Shown: positions 55,432 through 64,000 of the stretch, in pieces
Layout: every line of letters begins with the position of its first letter
Position numbering within the stretch: position 1 is the stretch's first letter
Source: Deroplatys truncata
Taxonomy: Eukaryota > Arthropoda > Insecta > Mantodea > Mantidae
Length of the DNA stretch: 64,000 nucleotides
Assembly (NCBI GenBank): GCA_030765065.1
Contig: CM060981.1
Coordinates: 230,709,152 to 230,773,151, forward strand
Direction of reading: 5' to 3'
Translations under genes and position numbers: made by a program
The notes under the pieces: generated by a model
Told to the model about the DNA's origin: nothing
What the model saw: the letters and a program-made list of their open reading frames with translations, nothing else
Database searches by the model: none

Positions 55432-56147
55432 CAGCATAAATTGGAAACAAAAAGTCCGATAAACACCAAACTTGGCATTTACGTTCAGTACGTTCCAAAG
55501 ATGCGATACGAACATTTTCAAGAAAATTCTCCACTCTAAACTACTCTTTATACAGAAGATTTTTCGAAATTTTCTAAAAAATGGCTCTAAAGATTTTGAT
55601 TAAAACACCATATATTAAAGATATTTACATTGCAAATAAAATTGTATATCTTGAATTTTCTGAGAATAATAGCCTATAAAGTTCACTTCATTCGGAAGAA
55701 ATTTTATATAATTTTGTATAATTGGTAAACGTTAAGCGATAGACAAAAACGTACTACACAAAAAACGCAGATGTCTTTAAAACACAATTTATTTCAAAGA
55801 CTTTTTTGTGGCATCAGCCATTTCCGAGGTATCTGCTATTAATGGTTCGATTTGTTCAATACTTTGTCATTCTTTTTAAGTCCCATCGATTTTCAGTTGT
55901 TTCTGGTGATTGCATGGAAAGTGTGGAATTTTAAGGTCAGCATACATCGTCCAGTTTTTAACATTTGACTATTACTGTTCCCTTTGTATATTGTAACGAA
56001 GTATGTAATGTAGCAATTTCTACAAAGATTTATCTGGATTAAAATGAAGTAGACAGCAAAATAGACTATCGTAAGCATAATTTGTATACCCACTAATAAG
56101 CGATATAGGGTAGAGAAAGTCATGTTAATGTTACACATCAGAATTTT
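55257..56147 (+). repeat. Repeat A copy 28 (full)
   Basis: TTTTTACTTTCTCTACCATG, TG tract at 55392-55429, and end GGTAGAGAAAGTCATGTTAA plus TGTTACACATCAGA. Confidence 0.85.
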
Positions 56148-56290
56148 TTTCTATCTACTTCATTTTAATCGAAATAAACCTTTGCAGAAATAGCTACATT
56201 ACACTGTTCGTTACAGATACAAAGTGAACAGCGACAGTCAAATGTTTAAGAACTGGACAGTATATGCTGGCCTTAAAATTCCATTCCTCA
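56148..56290 (-). repeat. Repeat A 3' module fragment
   Basis: CTATCTACTTCATTTTAATC, CAGAAATAGCTACATTACAC, GCGACAGTCAAATGTTTAAG, CTTAAAATTCCATTCC: inverted against copy 28. Confidence 0.65.
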
Positions 56291-57120
56291 GCATACAGGC
56301 ATAAGAAATGGCTTAAGTGACAGATTTAGCACAAAGAAGAAAATGACAGGAAACGACTGGGTTGTGAGCTTTAGCCAAAGACAAAAGCAATCTCTTAGGA
56401 CTGCTAAAAAGTGCAGTTTTAAGTTGGGCTTAAGGATTCAACAAGGCCCAAGTAACGCATTTTTTGAGAACCTAAAATAATGCTATGGTAAACATGAGTT
56501 TCATCCTCTGAGGATCTCCAAAATTTATGATTGGGTCAGGCATTTCAGCAGTTCCCAATAAAACACCAAAAGTTAACAGCCCAAAAGCTATTTGCAAAAT
56601 ATCAATAGGGAAATTAGGACAACCTGTTACCATTGCCTGTTGTGTCACTACCACGGGGTGTTTCTAAATTAGATGGACTGTCTTTGGGTTCAGACAGATA
56701 ACTATGTTATGGCATATATGGGCTGCGGCGTTTCATTTCAGTGCGAGAGGAGTTTATGTAATTAACAGGAAGATATTAAAGTAATTGGGCATGCAAAACT
56801 TGAATGAATAAATAATTAATGTTACAAATATTCTGTTTATAGCTCCAAAAGTACAGAAGAACACAACAAGCATGCCAAAGGAAGAGAAAGACCATCGTAG
56901 TACAAGAGGGGTTGGTCATTAATGCTGCCATCCAAATGGTTTACTCTTTAGAACCCGGTTTGATTACCTCCGGAGTTAGGTATCATACATTCACCCCATT
57001 TGATTACTGCCTGAGATGAGCAGGTCTGTCGACTTCTTGTGCTCAGTTTCATTCATCCGCTCACTCGGTTGACTTCTCCTCGGTTAAGTACAATTCTTCC
57101 TTGCCTACATGCAGAACTGT
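56291..57120. other. No recognised feature
   Basis: A 60-codon frame at 56472-56654 (minus) looks slightly protein-like but has no family. The right part may be leader DNA of the DUF4817 element that follows. Confidence 0.35.
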
Positions 57121-57255
57121 GAAATTTAACTACGGCAAACATGGTACATTGCACATGGAATGAATTGGCGGACATACACATGGCGTAAGAGGTAGCATCT
57201 GGTTCTGGTCATGCAGCTCAGAGGCTTATCAGGAATGATTTCCTCTCTACTGTAC

Positions 57256-57556
57256 ATTTAAATTAAATTGAGTTTTATTTATGGACGCTCTTTTAACTAC
57301 TATGGCCCATAGCGTCCCATTCTATATTGGGCGTGAAAGACAGAAATTTTGCTCAGAGGCCTCATCATGCTTGAGGTTCTTTTGCGTGTCGAAAATCTAC
57401 GACACGGGACCACCGGCTTTACTTCCCTTCCGATAGAAGCCATGATAAGGATTTTTACGCCCGAAAAAAAAATCCATGGCCCCCCGCCGGGTTTAACCCG
57501 TGACCTCGGGAGCCATAGGTTAACATGGTACTCCTACACCACGGAGGACGACCACA
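57256..57556 (-). mobile_element. SINE S1 (complete)
   Basis: Minus-strand head TCCTCCGTGGTGTAGGAGTA, B box GGGTTAAACCCGGCGG, body and TTTATTTAATTT-type tail. Approximate target duplication AGTACATTTG / TGTACATTTA. Confidence 0.78.
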
Positions 57557-57595
57557 GTACATTTGTCAGCGTTCATTGCAGACTGTGCGAACCTA

Positions 57596-57847
57596 AAAAT
57601 TAAACTGAGCTTTATTTACGGACGCTCCTTAACTGCTGTGGTCCTTAGCATCCCATTCTATATTGAGCGTGAAAGACCGGAAATTTTGTTCAGAGGCCTC
57701 TTTATCAACCTTGAGGTTCTTTTACGTACCGTAAATCTATGACACGGCACCAGGGCTTTACTTCCCTTCCGAAAGATGCCATGCTACGGATTTTTATGCC
57801 CAAAAAAAGCATCGCCCTCCGCCGCGTTTGAACCCGCGACCTCGCAT
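57596..57847 (-). mobile_element. SINE S1 (5'-truncated)
   Basis: Lacks the A box. B box GCGGGTTCAAACGCGGCGG is present. Flanked by TGTGCGAACCT at 57583-57593 and 57850-57860. Confidence 0.78.
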
Positions 57848-58543
57848 GGTGTGCGAACCTGGTGCAATACACAAATGAGATGGTTAAAAACGGCAGCGTT
57901 CTCAGAGAACTCCTGAGGGTGAGGAAGCAATACAGGGGTGTGCAGAGAACAATCCTTGGATAGGAATTCAAGCCATCGCTGACGAAGTCATTCTGCAGTC
58001 AAAGAGAATTCTGCAGAAACAACTGTTGCAACCATATCACCTTGAAACATCCATGTTATTAAGCCAAGTCCTACCCATTGCTACAGAAGTAATTGGTATT
58101 TGAACCAAACTGCAAAACGTGCGTTATTCGAGAATGCAGTATGCATTTACACGAGAGGGATTGTATGATGCCCGTGTCTGGGCTTTTGAAAACCACATAC
58201 CACATTTATACGATCATCTCAAATGATATTTAGTGCCAGCGTGTGTGCAGTAGTTGTGAATGACTTCCTTTCGAGGTCATATCTTTTGTCGCGACGACTC
58301 AGCGTCAATATTCACCTATGATTTTTGCAAGAACTTTTACCTGAGCTATTGCACCTGTTTCCTCTTAATACCAGCCAAGAGATGTGACTTCAATATGAGG
58401 GGACACTGCCTCATTTTGGGAATGAAGTACGTGCCCATTTGACAGCTACATTCGGTGTTCACTGGATAGATCAGGTGAGGCCGTTATGGCCGGCGCTATC
58501 GCTTGACCTGGCCCCATATGTTTATGGGGATGCATGACGTCTA

Positions 58544-59494
58544 TAGGCGAGTCCACACTGTTCAACATATCAACAGTTAACATTCAACAATTAACAAAAT
58601 GTCCCATTCAACATGTTAAATGCCTTCAACATGTTGTAGCTGTGAACGTTTAACATTCTATCCACACCAGTTGACTTGTTGGGACAACAAAATCTCTTGA
58701 CTAAAAGCAAAATGGTCTTCAGTGATTAGGATTTGACAATTATTATTTGTATCTGGTATGTAATAAAAAGAAAAGTGGAAGGTGATGAGGCTCTGTCTTG
58801 TTAATCGGCACAGGAGTGAAATATATTTTGAATGAGTTTAAAATTCGGAGTAGGTTTGACATCAATTTCTTGAGAACAAGTCAAAGTGACTTCAACTTTG
58901 TTTTGAGCAAGGTTTCTAACCTATAATTCACAAAAAGGACACACAATTGAGAGCAGCCATTCCAGCTGCCAGACTTGAGCCTTTTTGCAATTCTCTAGCA
59001 AAGTGAGGTTATTTTTTTTCTTATATTGCCTCTGGAACAACAATAAATTGCACATAGTTTGGTATATTTGTCCATCCTTTTTATTACATATATTACAATG
59101 TTCCATAATGATAGCCTCAAAGATTTTATTAATGAAAGCGTCTTTTCTTTCGTCCATTCCATAACTTCACATGAAGCAAGCCAAATCAAAGATATAAGCA
59201 CAGAACGAGTCAATATGGAACTACCGAACATAATAGCATGAAGGAATCACAATAGCTGCTATTTACAGTCTGAAAACTTCCGAAGTTCACCCAATCACAT
59301 ACCAGAGAGCGAATTGACATAACAAGTTTTCCATTAAAAGCGGAAAACATGCAACATGTTAAAAGTGTCAAGCACAACTCTTTCGGTTAACATGTTAAGT
59401 CAATTCTGTGATCGAAATTTGGCCAACATGCGAACTGTTAACATGTTGCACTTGACAAGTTTTGTTAAATGTTAATCAGTGTCGACAGGGCTTA
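58544..59494 (-). mobile_element. PIF/Harbinger-like element (non-autonomous)
   Basis: About 950 bp. Left TAGGCGAGTCCACACTGTTC and right, reversed, AAGCCCTGTCGACACTGATT form imperfect inverted ends. Subterminal CAACATGTT words recur at both ends. It splits a transposase gene, which fixes its limits. The superfamily call rests on the ends and the MADF-like remnant. Confidence 0.6.
58921..59190 (-). pseudogene. MADF-like domain remnant
   Basis: Minus strand reads MEWTKEKTLSLIKSLRLSLW and, in another frame, DAFINKIFEAII. The W-T-x-E-x-T-L-x-L-I start is typical of MADF DNA-binding domains, which Harbinger elements encode beside the transposase. The rest is degenerate. Confidence 0.45.
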
Positions 59495-59496
59495 TG

Positions 59497-59640
59497 GTTG
59501 ACTCGGAAGATCTTGGAGCATGTAGTCAGCGAAGCAGCTCAAATCAGGGAAATGCCTGCCGGCTCTGAAAGGGTGCGACAAAGTATGGCACGTCATTGTG
59601 CTGTTGTCTGGAAGACAATGGAAATGTGTTTCAACATTTG
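59497..59640 (+). pseudogene. DUF4817-type transposase 2, C-terminus
   Basis: RLTRKILEHVVSEAAQIREM then PAGSERVRQSMARHCAV. Matches the C-terminal EDLLARI...RVRQSMxRRC block that should directly follow the piece ending at 58545. This proves that the Harbinger-like element interrupted it. Confidence 0.7.
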
Positions 59641-59740
59641 TTGTAGTGATAATTTGACAAGACAAATAATAGATCCATACTTCTTCTTGAACACCAAATT
59701 GAGCGTTTTTAATGTTCTTTGTATGATTTTTGTATTTGGG

Positions 59741-59741
<1 letters not shown>

Positions 59742-59784
<43 letters not shown>
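59742..59784 (+). repeat. (TA)n microsatellite
   Basis: About 43 bp of pure TA. Confidence 0.95.
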
Positions 59785-59786
<2 letters not shown>

Positions 59787-59939
59787 TAGTTACATAAATC
59801 CCTTCTTAAAGGATCGGCCAATTTAATCACACAAATCCCTCATGCACTGAAACAAAGCGTCAGAGCCAATGAGTGCTTCAAAGGAGGTTATCTATCCGAT
59901 CCCAAAGATTGTAGGTCTAATTTAGAAACAACGTGTACA

Positions 59940-60440
59940 GCAACGCTCCAAATGGAACACTACTACTAATTTCTGATAGCGGTTACATGAGATCAGCATT
60001 TTTCTTGAACAGCGAAACATATGCTTAGGCATAACTAAGCCTGCAGGAAATAGCCATGTCCTTCACATTACAGATAACCACACAACCCCACTGCTCTCTG
60101 CTAGCTATTTTGTACTGCCGTGATAATTTTATTACTTTATCATCACTTCCACAGCACACCAGTCATAAGATGCAACCGCTGCACAGAACATTTTTCGATC
60201 CACTTAAAACAGCCAGTGCAGAAGTGGTTGAAAAGTGGCTAGTCAGCCATCCAGGGGAAGTTGCCCCATCACCAGTACTGCTAGATTGTTCCGAGCTGCA
60301 TTTTTACGAGTTGCCACGGTTGAAAAAGATGAACATAGTTTTTCATGCACTGGAATATTTCCACGCAATCCAAAAAATTTTACAAAGGAAAAATTTCGTC
60401 CAGTCAAAGCTGCAACAGTGAATGGCAGCTGCTAATGCCT
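59940..60440 (+). pseudogene. pogo/Jerky-type transposase fragment
   Basis: LGITKPAGNSHVLHITDNHT (second catalytic Asp in TDNHT), frameshift, CRDNFITLSSLPQHTSHKMQ, PLHRTFFDPLKTASAEVVEK, WLVSHPGE, then a frameshift near 60290 to ARLFRAAFLRVATVEKDEHS and FSCTGIFPRNPKNFTKEKFR. This is the C-terminal half of a DDE-1 (pogo/Tigger/Jerky) transposase. The third acidic residue appears as His in PLHRTFF, where PLD is usual. Inactive. Confidence 0.82.
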
Positions 60441-60689
60441 ACTCTTACATGCATAATGTAGTACAGCCTCCCATTTGCAAAAGAGCATGCAATTACAAGA
60501 ATTTGGTTAAATCTTTATATTAGCTTTTGACAATAAATCATATTATTTTTGTTCGTGCTATCCTGTAATAGATTGCATAGAAAGGCCAAAGGACAAAAAA
60601 ACTTTTCAATCAATCAATAAAATACATTTCAAATGGAAAAGTGCGTATTTAAGTAGGTAGGTACTCCTTAACCTCCCTTCCTCTACAAC

Positions 60690-60930
60690 TCTTTAAAACA
60701 AATTTTATTTCAAATAACTTTTTTCTTTGCTTTTTTGTGGCGTAACCCATTTCCGAGATATTCGTTATTACTGGTTTGAATTTGTCAATACTTTTTGTCA
60801 TTTTTTAAAGTGTGTTGTCACAAATTATTTGTTTCTCGCGATGTCATGGAAAGAGGTTGCAATTTCAAGGCCAGCATACTATATAGTGACCTGCTACTTA
60901 TATAGATTTCACTATGACTTCATGCTCCTG
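60690..60930 (+). repeat. Repeat A copy 29 (SINE-split)
   Basis: AATTTTATTTCAAATAACTT, CCCATTTCCGAGATATTCGT, GTTTCTCGCGATGTCATGGA, ending in the SINE target duplication; resumes at 61204. Confidence 0.7.
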
Positions 60931-61203
60931 ATTAAATTGAGTTTTATTTATGGACGCTCTTTAACTGCTCTGGTCCTTAGCGCCCCATTCTATATAGGGC
61001 GTGAAAGGCCCGTAATTTTACACAGAGGCCTCTTTTATCAGGCTTGAGGTTCTTTTACGTGCCGTAAATCTACATGGGACCACTGGCTTTACTTCCCTTC
61101 CGAAGGAAACCATGCTAAGGATTTTTACGCCCGAAAAAAAAATATCGCCCTCCGCCGGGCTTGAACCCGCGGCTAGCATGGTAACCGCTACACCACGGAG
61201 GAC
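60931..61203 (-). mobile_element. SINE S1 (complete, 273 bp, exact target duplication)
   Basis: The reference copy. Head CGTCCTCCGTGGTGTAGCGG (A box), B box CGCGGGTTCAAGCCCGGCGG, body, tail AAATAAAACTCAATTTAAT. Flanked by an exact 15-bp duplication GACTTCATGCTCCTG (60916-60930, 61204-61218). Confidence 0.9.
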
Positions 61204-61218
61204 GACTTCATGCTCCTG

Positions 61219-61330
61219 TCATCCCTTTGCACCTACAACGATATGTGCAGTGAAATAATTTCTGCAACGTTCATCTAGATTAACATAGAGTAGATCGGAA
61301 AAACAAACAATCAACTGTATTATATTTGAA
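61219..61330 (+). repeat. Repeat A copy 29, 3' part
   Basis: CTTTGCACCTACAACGATAT, TTCATCTAGATTAACATAGA: continuation of copy 29 past the SINE. Confidence 0.65.
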
Positions 61331-61369
61331 TGATTTTCTCCACGTACTGTTCTCCATACAATTCTTACT

Positions 61370-62308
61370 GTCTTTACGCGTGACAAGAAGCCAGAGAAGG
61401 TATTGTATTCCACCCAAAAGCTCGATATCCTGACTTCACTGGAAATACATGCTTTAAGGCCCCATGAATAAAATAATAATAATAATATAAATAATAATAA
61501 TAATAATAATAATAAGTCATTTTTAGAAAAGGTTCGTATGTGTATCGAACAACGTAACTCCAGAACGAAAAGTTGGATAATTACCAAACTTAGTGTTCCA
61601 AGTTCAATGTCTTCCAAAAACGCGAAACAAAGATTTTAAAGAAAATCCCCACACACCCAAACTATCCTTTACATGGTAAATTCTTCGAAATTATGATTTT
61701 CTCAAAAATGGGCTCTTAACGATTTTGATTAAAATATATACTATTTATATGACAAATAAAATGTATATCTTTAACTTTCTGGGAACAGCCTTTGTAATCC
61801 TCTTCATTCCAAAGGAATTTTGTATAATTGGCAAACCTAAGAGATAGAAAAAAAACATACTGCACAAAACTGTGATCTCTTTGAAATTTACTTACATTTT
61901 TTTTGTTTTTTTGTTTGCATGAACCATTTTCGAGATGGACCATTTTCGTTATTGGTTTGAAATGTTCAAAACTGTTATTTTTTTGAAGTGCTCTCGCTCT
62001 TGTTGTTTTTTGCGATGTAATAGAATGAGAAAGGATATTATTTAAGGGCAGCATATGGCCTTTAAACACCTCACTATCAATTCGGCTCACTCTATTCCCC
62101 TTGTACCTATAAAGAAATGTGCAATTAAAACCATTTCTGTAAAGGTTTATTTCGATTAACATGTACTTAATAGAAAAAAAAGTTTTGTAAAATAGATAGT
62201 AGAACCTATATAAGTTAATCTAGACTAACAAGTGGAAAATAGAATGAGTTCTTGTACAATTAGTGTAGAAGATTGAGCAGTGTGTCATGTGAGTGCAACA
62301 CATCAGGT
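61370..62308 (+). repeat. Repeat A copy 30 (full, divergent)
   Basis: CCAGAGAAGGTATTGTATTC, (AAT)n at 61469-61514, GAACAACGTAACTCCAGAAC, ending TGTGTCATGTGAGTGCAACA plus CATCAG with an intact ATGTG/CACAT stem. It carries AAT repeats before the usual TG position. Confidence 0.78.
61469..61514 (+). repeat. (AAT)n microsatellite
   Basis: About 46 bp AATAAT with one AATATAAAT break. Confidence 0.92.
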
Positions 62309-62793
62309 TATTTTTAAGTTCGAAAGGAAAGGATAATAATTTATGGAGCCATTTCCTATTTCCTTTCTGACTTATAGAACGCTTATTTCAAAACTAGGTA
62401 ATTATCACTTGCAGCAATTTGCTTCTCAGTCCCTTAAGTAAACTGCAGGCATCGCGAATACGCTACCTAGCTAATGAGCCACGAAGGCTTGGTCACTGCT
62501 GCAATTAAATATTTTGGCACCAGAGGACGGATGTGATGTTTCACTACGCAATCTCTTAATGATTCACTACCAACTTTGCCTCACTTTCAAATAATATTCC
62601 ACAATTTAATCCCCGCAGCGTTGCTAAGCCTATCCTGTCACCGGGATTATCGTTTCCTTTCTCGATCAAATTTACATTATCGTTGTCGCCTTCGCCGCAG
62701 CCGCCACCACCACTATCTCTAATTTCTTATTAGCTTAAGCGCCAGATTCATAGTCCTTACTTTAGGGGCACCCACACTCAAATCTAATTGCTA
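62309..62793. other. No recognised feature
   Basis: Mixed composition, CCGCC-rich patch near 62700. No gene or repeat recognised. Confidence 0.35.
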
Positions 62794-63770
62794 ATATGAG
62801 GCAGTATTTTAACACTTAAATAATATCAGTCTAATTATATAATATAAACTATAATAACAGCTCGCCTTAAAGCAATATATGTAACAGTCATTGTATTATG
62901 TTTATATTATTATGTACATGTATAATAATGTTATGTGAATGTATTACGTAATTTAACAATGTAGGAGCTGTGAGAATAAAAGTAAGCTGCCTTCCGTAGC
63001 AAACAGAATTATAAAGTAGAAGCCGAAAGTTGCTAACAATGAGGTAACCTTGAGGCAATAATGAATTGGAAAGTTTAATAAAGGCTACTAATAATTCTTG
63101 GAGCAATAATGTAATATTTAAAACAGGTTTATAAATAGCCAATCAACAACAAGAAAATCTAAAACTTAAATTAAAGTACTCTATTGGAGTAGAATTAAAC
63201 AATCAGAGACTTGAAGTATAGTAAATGTACAAATTTAAGCGATAGACGCCAGACGCTAGAAGGCAGCGTTCCCGAGCAGTTCGATACGTATTCAGTGTTA
63301 GACATGAAAATTCATTACGGCGAGAATAATATAAAGTTTACGTGTTAAAAAGTGCAATTAACAAACAAAATCTCACAGCTCTAAAGTAGGATATATCAGT
63401 GAAGTGTTATTTATCCGTGTGAAGGATTAATAAACAAAGTACAATACAATTATAATTTACGTAAGCCTTATTCTTTAGCCACACCAAGCCCTGCTTAGAG
63501 ATACGCGTTTCTGCTAATTACTACTGACGCAGCCGAGGCAAACATACATATATAATATTTAAATAAACATTAAAAATACAAAGTTGATTTTTAAACGTGG
63601 AGGCAAAGGCCAACGGAAAAGTGAAAGTGGGGCGAAGGCCACGGAAAATTTGTACCGTACGTGGGGTGAACACTCCAAGAAACATATCTTCTCAATACAT
63701 GGTGTAACCACAACAAATAAACAACTTCAAGTTTGGTTCTCCAACAGTGGGATACAATAACCCTCTCAAA
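62794..63770 (+). repeat. LTR-like repeat L copy 3
   Basis: TGAGGCAGTATTTTAACACT, GGATTAATAAACAAAGTACA, CTGACGCAGCCGAGGCAAAC, GGGGCGAAGGCCACGG, TTCTCCAACAGTGG. It has an internal duplication of the GGCAAAGGCCAACGG block not present in the other two copies. Confidence 0.62.
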
Positions 63771-63861
63771 TATCAGTCAGAAACAAAACTTAACTCATGA
63801 GTAGAGATTGAGTGAAAATTGAGTGAGCTATGAGTAGATAATTTATATTTTTCTAGTCAAG

Positions 63862-64000
63862 AAATTAAATTGAATTGAGCTTTATTTTTGAGTGCTCTTT
63901 AACCGCTGTGGTATTTAGCGTCCCATTCTATACTGAGCGTGAGAGACCGTAATTTTACTCAGAGGCCTCTTTATCAGGCTTGAGGTTCTTTTACGTGCCG
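63862..64000 (-). mobile_element. SINE S1, cut by the window end
   Basis: AATTGAATTGAGCTTTATTT, GCGTCCCATTCTATACTGAG, AGGCTTGAGGTTCTTTTACG: 3' half of S1, continuing beyond the window. Confidence 0.72.

Larger units (their letters stand above)
57141..58545 (+). pseudogene. DUF4817-type transposase 2, N-terminal and catalytic parts
   Basis: ELADIHMA, EVASGSGHAAQRLIRNDFLS (helix-turn-helix), VKNGSVLRELL, then after 58000 HPYHL-, FEPNCKT- and FTREGIV-type pieces in shifting frames. These are followed by FGNEVRAHLTATFGVHWIDQ and VRPLWPALSLDLAPY (the WPARSPDLTP block, degenerate). Dead. Confidence 0.72.
57130..59650 (+). mobile_element. DUF4817-type transposon 2 with three nested insertions
   Basis: Transposase pieces run in order from MVHCTWNELADIHMA (57141) to ERVRQSMARHCAVVWKTMEM (about 59570-59630). 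They are interrupted by SINEs at 57256-57556 and 57596-57847 and a Harbinger-like element at 58544-59494. Outer inverted repeats not identified. Confidence 0.78.

Overview
This window looks like a gene-poor, transposon-rich piece of an AT-rich arthropod genome, most likely an insect. The evidence is the mix of mobile elements (mariner, Tc1, pogo and DUF4817-type DNA transposons, non-LTR retrotransposons, several tRNA-derived SINEs) and GT-AG spliced exons of one conserved animal gene. The species cannot be named from the sequence. There are no bacterial features such as operons, Shine-Dalgarno sites or CRISPR arrays.

The only host gene I can support is smaug (smg/SAMD4 family), on the minus strand. 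Three in-phase coding exons are visible: 12348-12114, 11822-11600 and 4483-4260. Together they encode about 227 residues covering the N-terminal Smaug similarity region and the start of the linker. The SAM RNA-binding domain lies beyond the left edge of the window. An acceptor-like site just before the ATG suggests a separate 5' UTR exon at higher coordinates, so much of the window may be a 5' intron or upstream DNA.

The rest is mobile DNA at many stages of decay, often nested. One family dominates, called repeat A here: about 0.85-1.2 kb, some 35 full or partial copies on both strands. Its 5' end begins T-run + ACTTTCTCTAC. The inverse of that motif sits just inside its 3' end and is followed by a small hairpin and T-run. 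Young copies carry a (TG)n tract at one fixed place. This matches the architecture of non-autonomous Helentron/Helitron2 (HINE/DINE-1-like) elements. Copies at 44.1-47.8 kb form a large inverted duplication.

Layout: 0-12.4 kb, smaug exons with a LINE (0.57-2.59 kb), a mariner (5.9-7.0 kb) and repeat A copies. 12.8-21.5 kb, repeat A copies, an inverted repeat pair (13.0 and 17.4 kb), a LINE scrap and a SINE. 22.4-25.5 kb, an LTR-like repeat and a Tc1 element within a degenerate minisatellite. 27-33 kb, SINEs and a mariner swollen to 4.45 kb by a DUF4817-type transposon with about 290-bp inverted termini. 33.3 and 54.5 kb, two copies of a solo-LTR-like repeat with a heat-shock element, TATA box and initiator. 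37.6-38.7 kb, a TIR-bounded DDE remnant. 42.2-49 kb, the repeat A array. 51-52.2 kb, a second mariner. 57.1-59.7 kb, a DUF4817 element holding two SINEs and a Harbinger-like element. 60 kb, a pogo-type fragment. 60.7-64 kb, more repeat A, SINEs and a third LTR-like repeat. Every transposase seen is broken.
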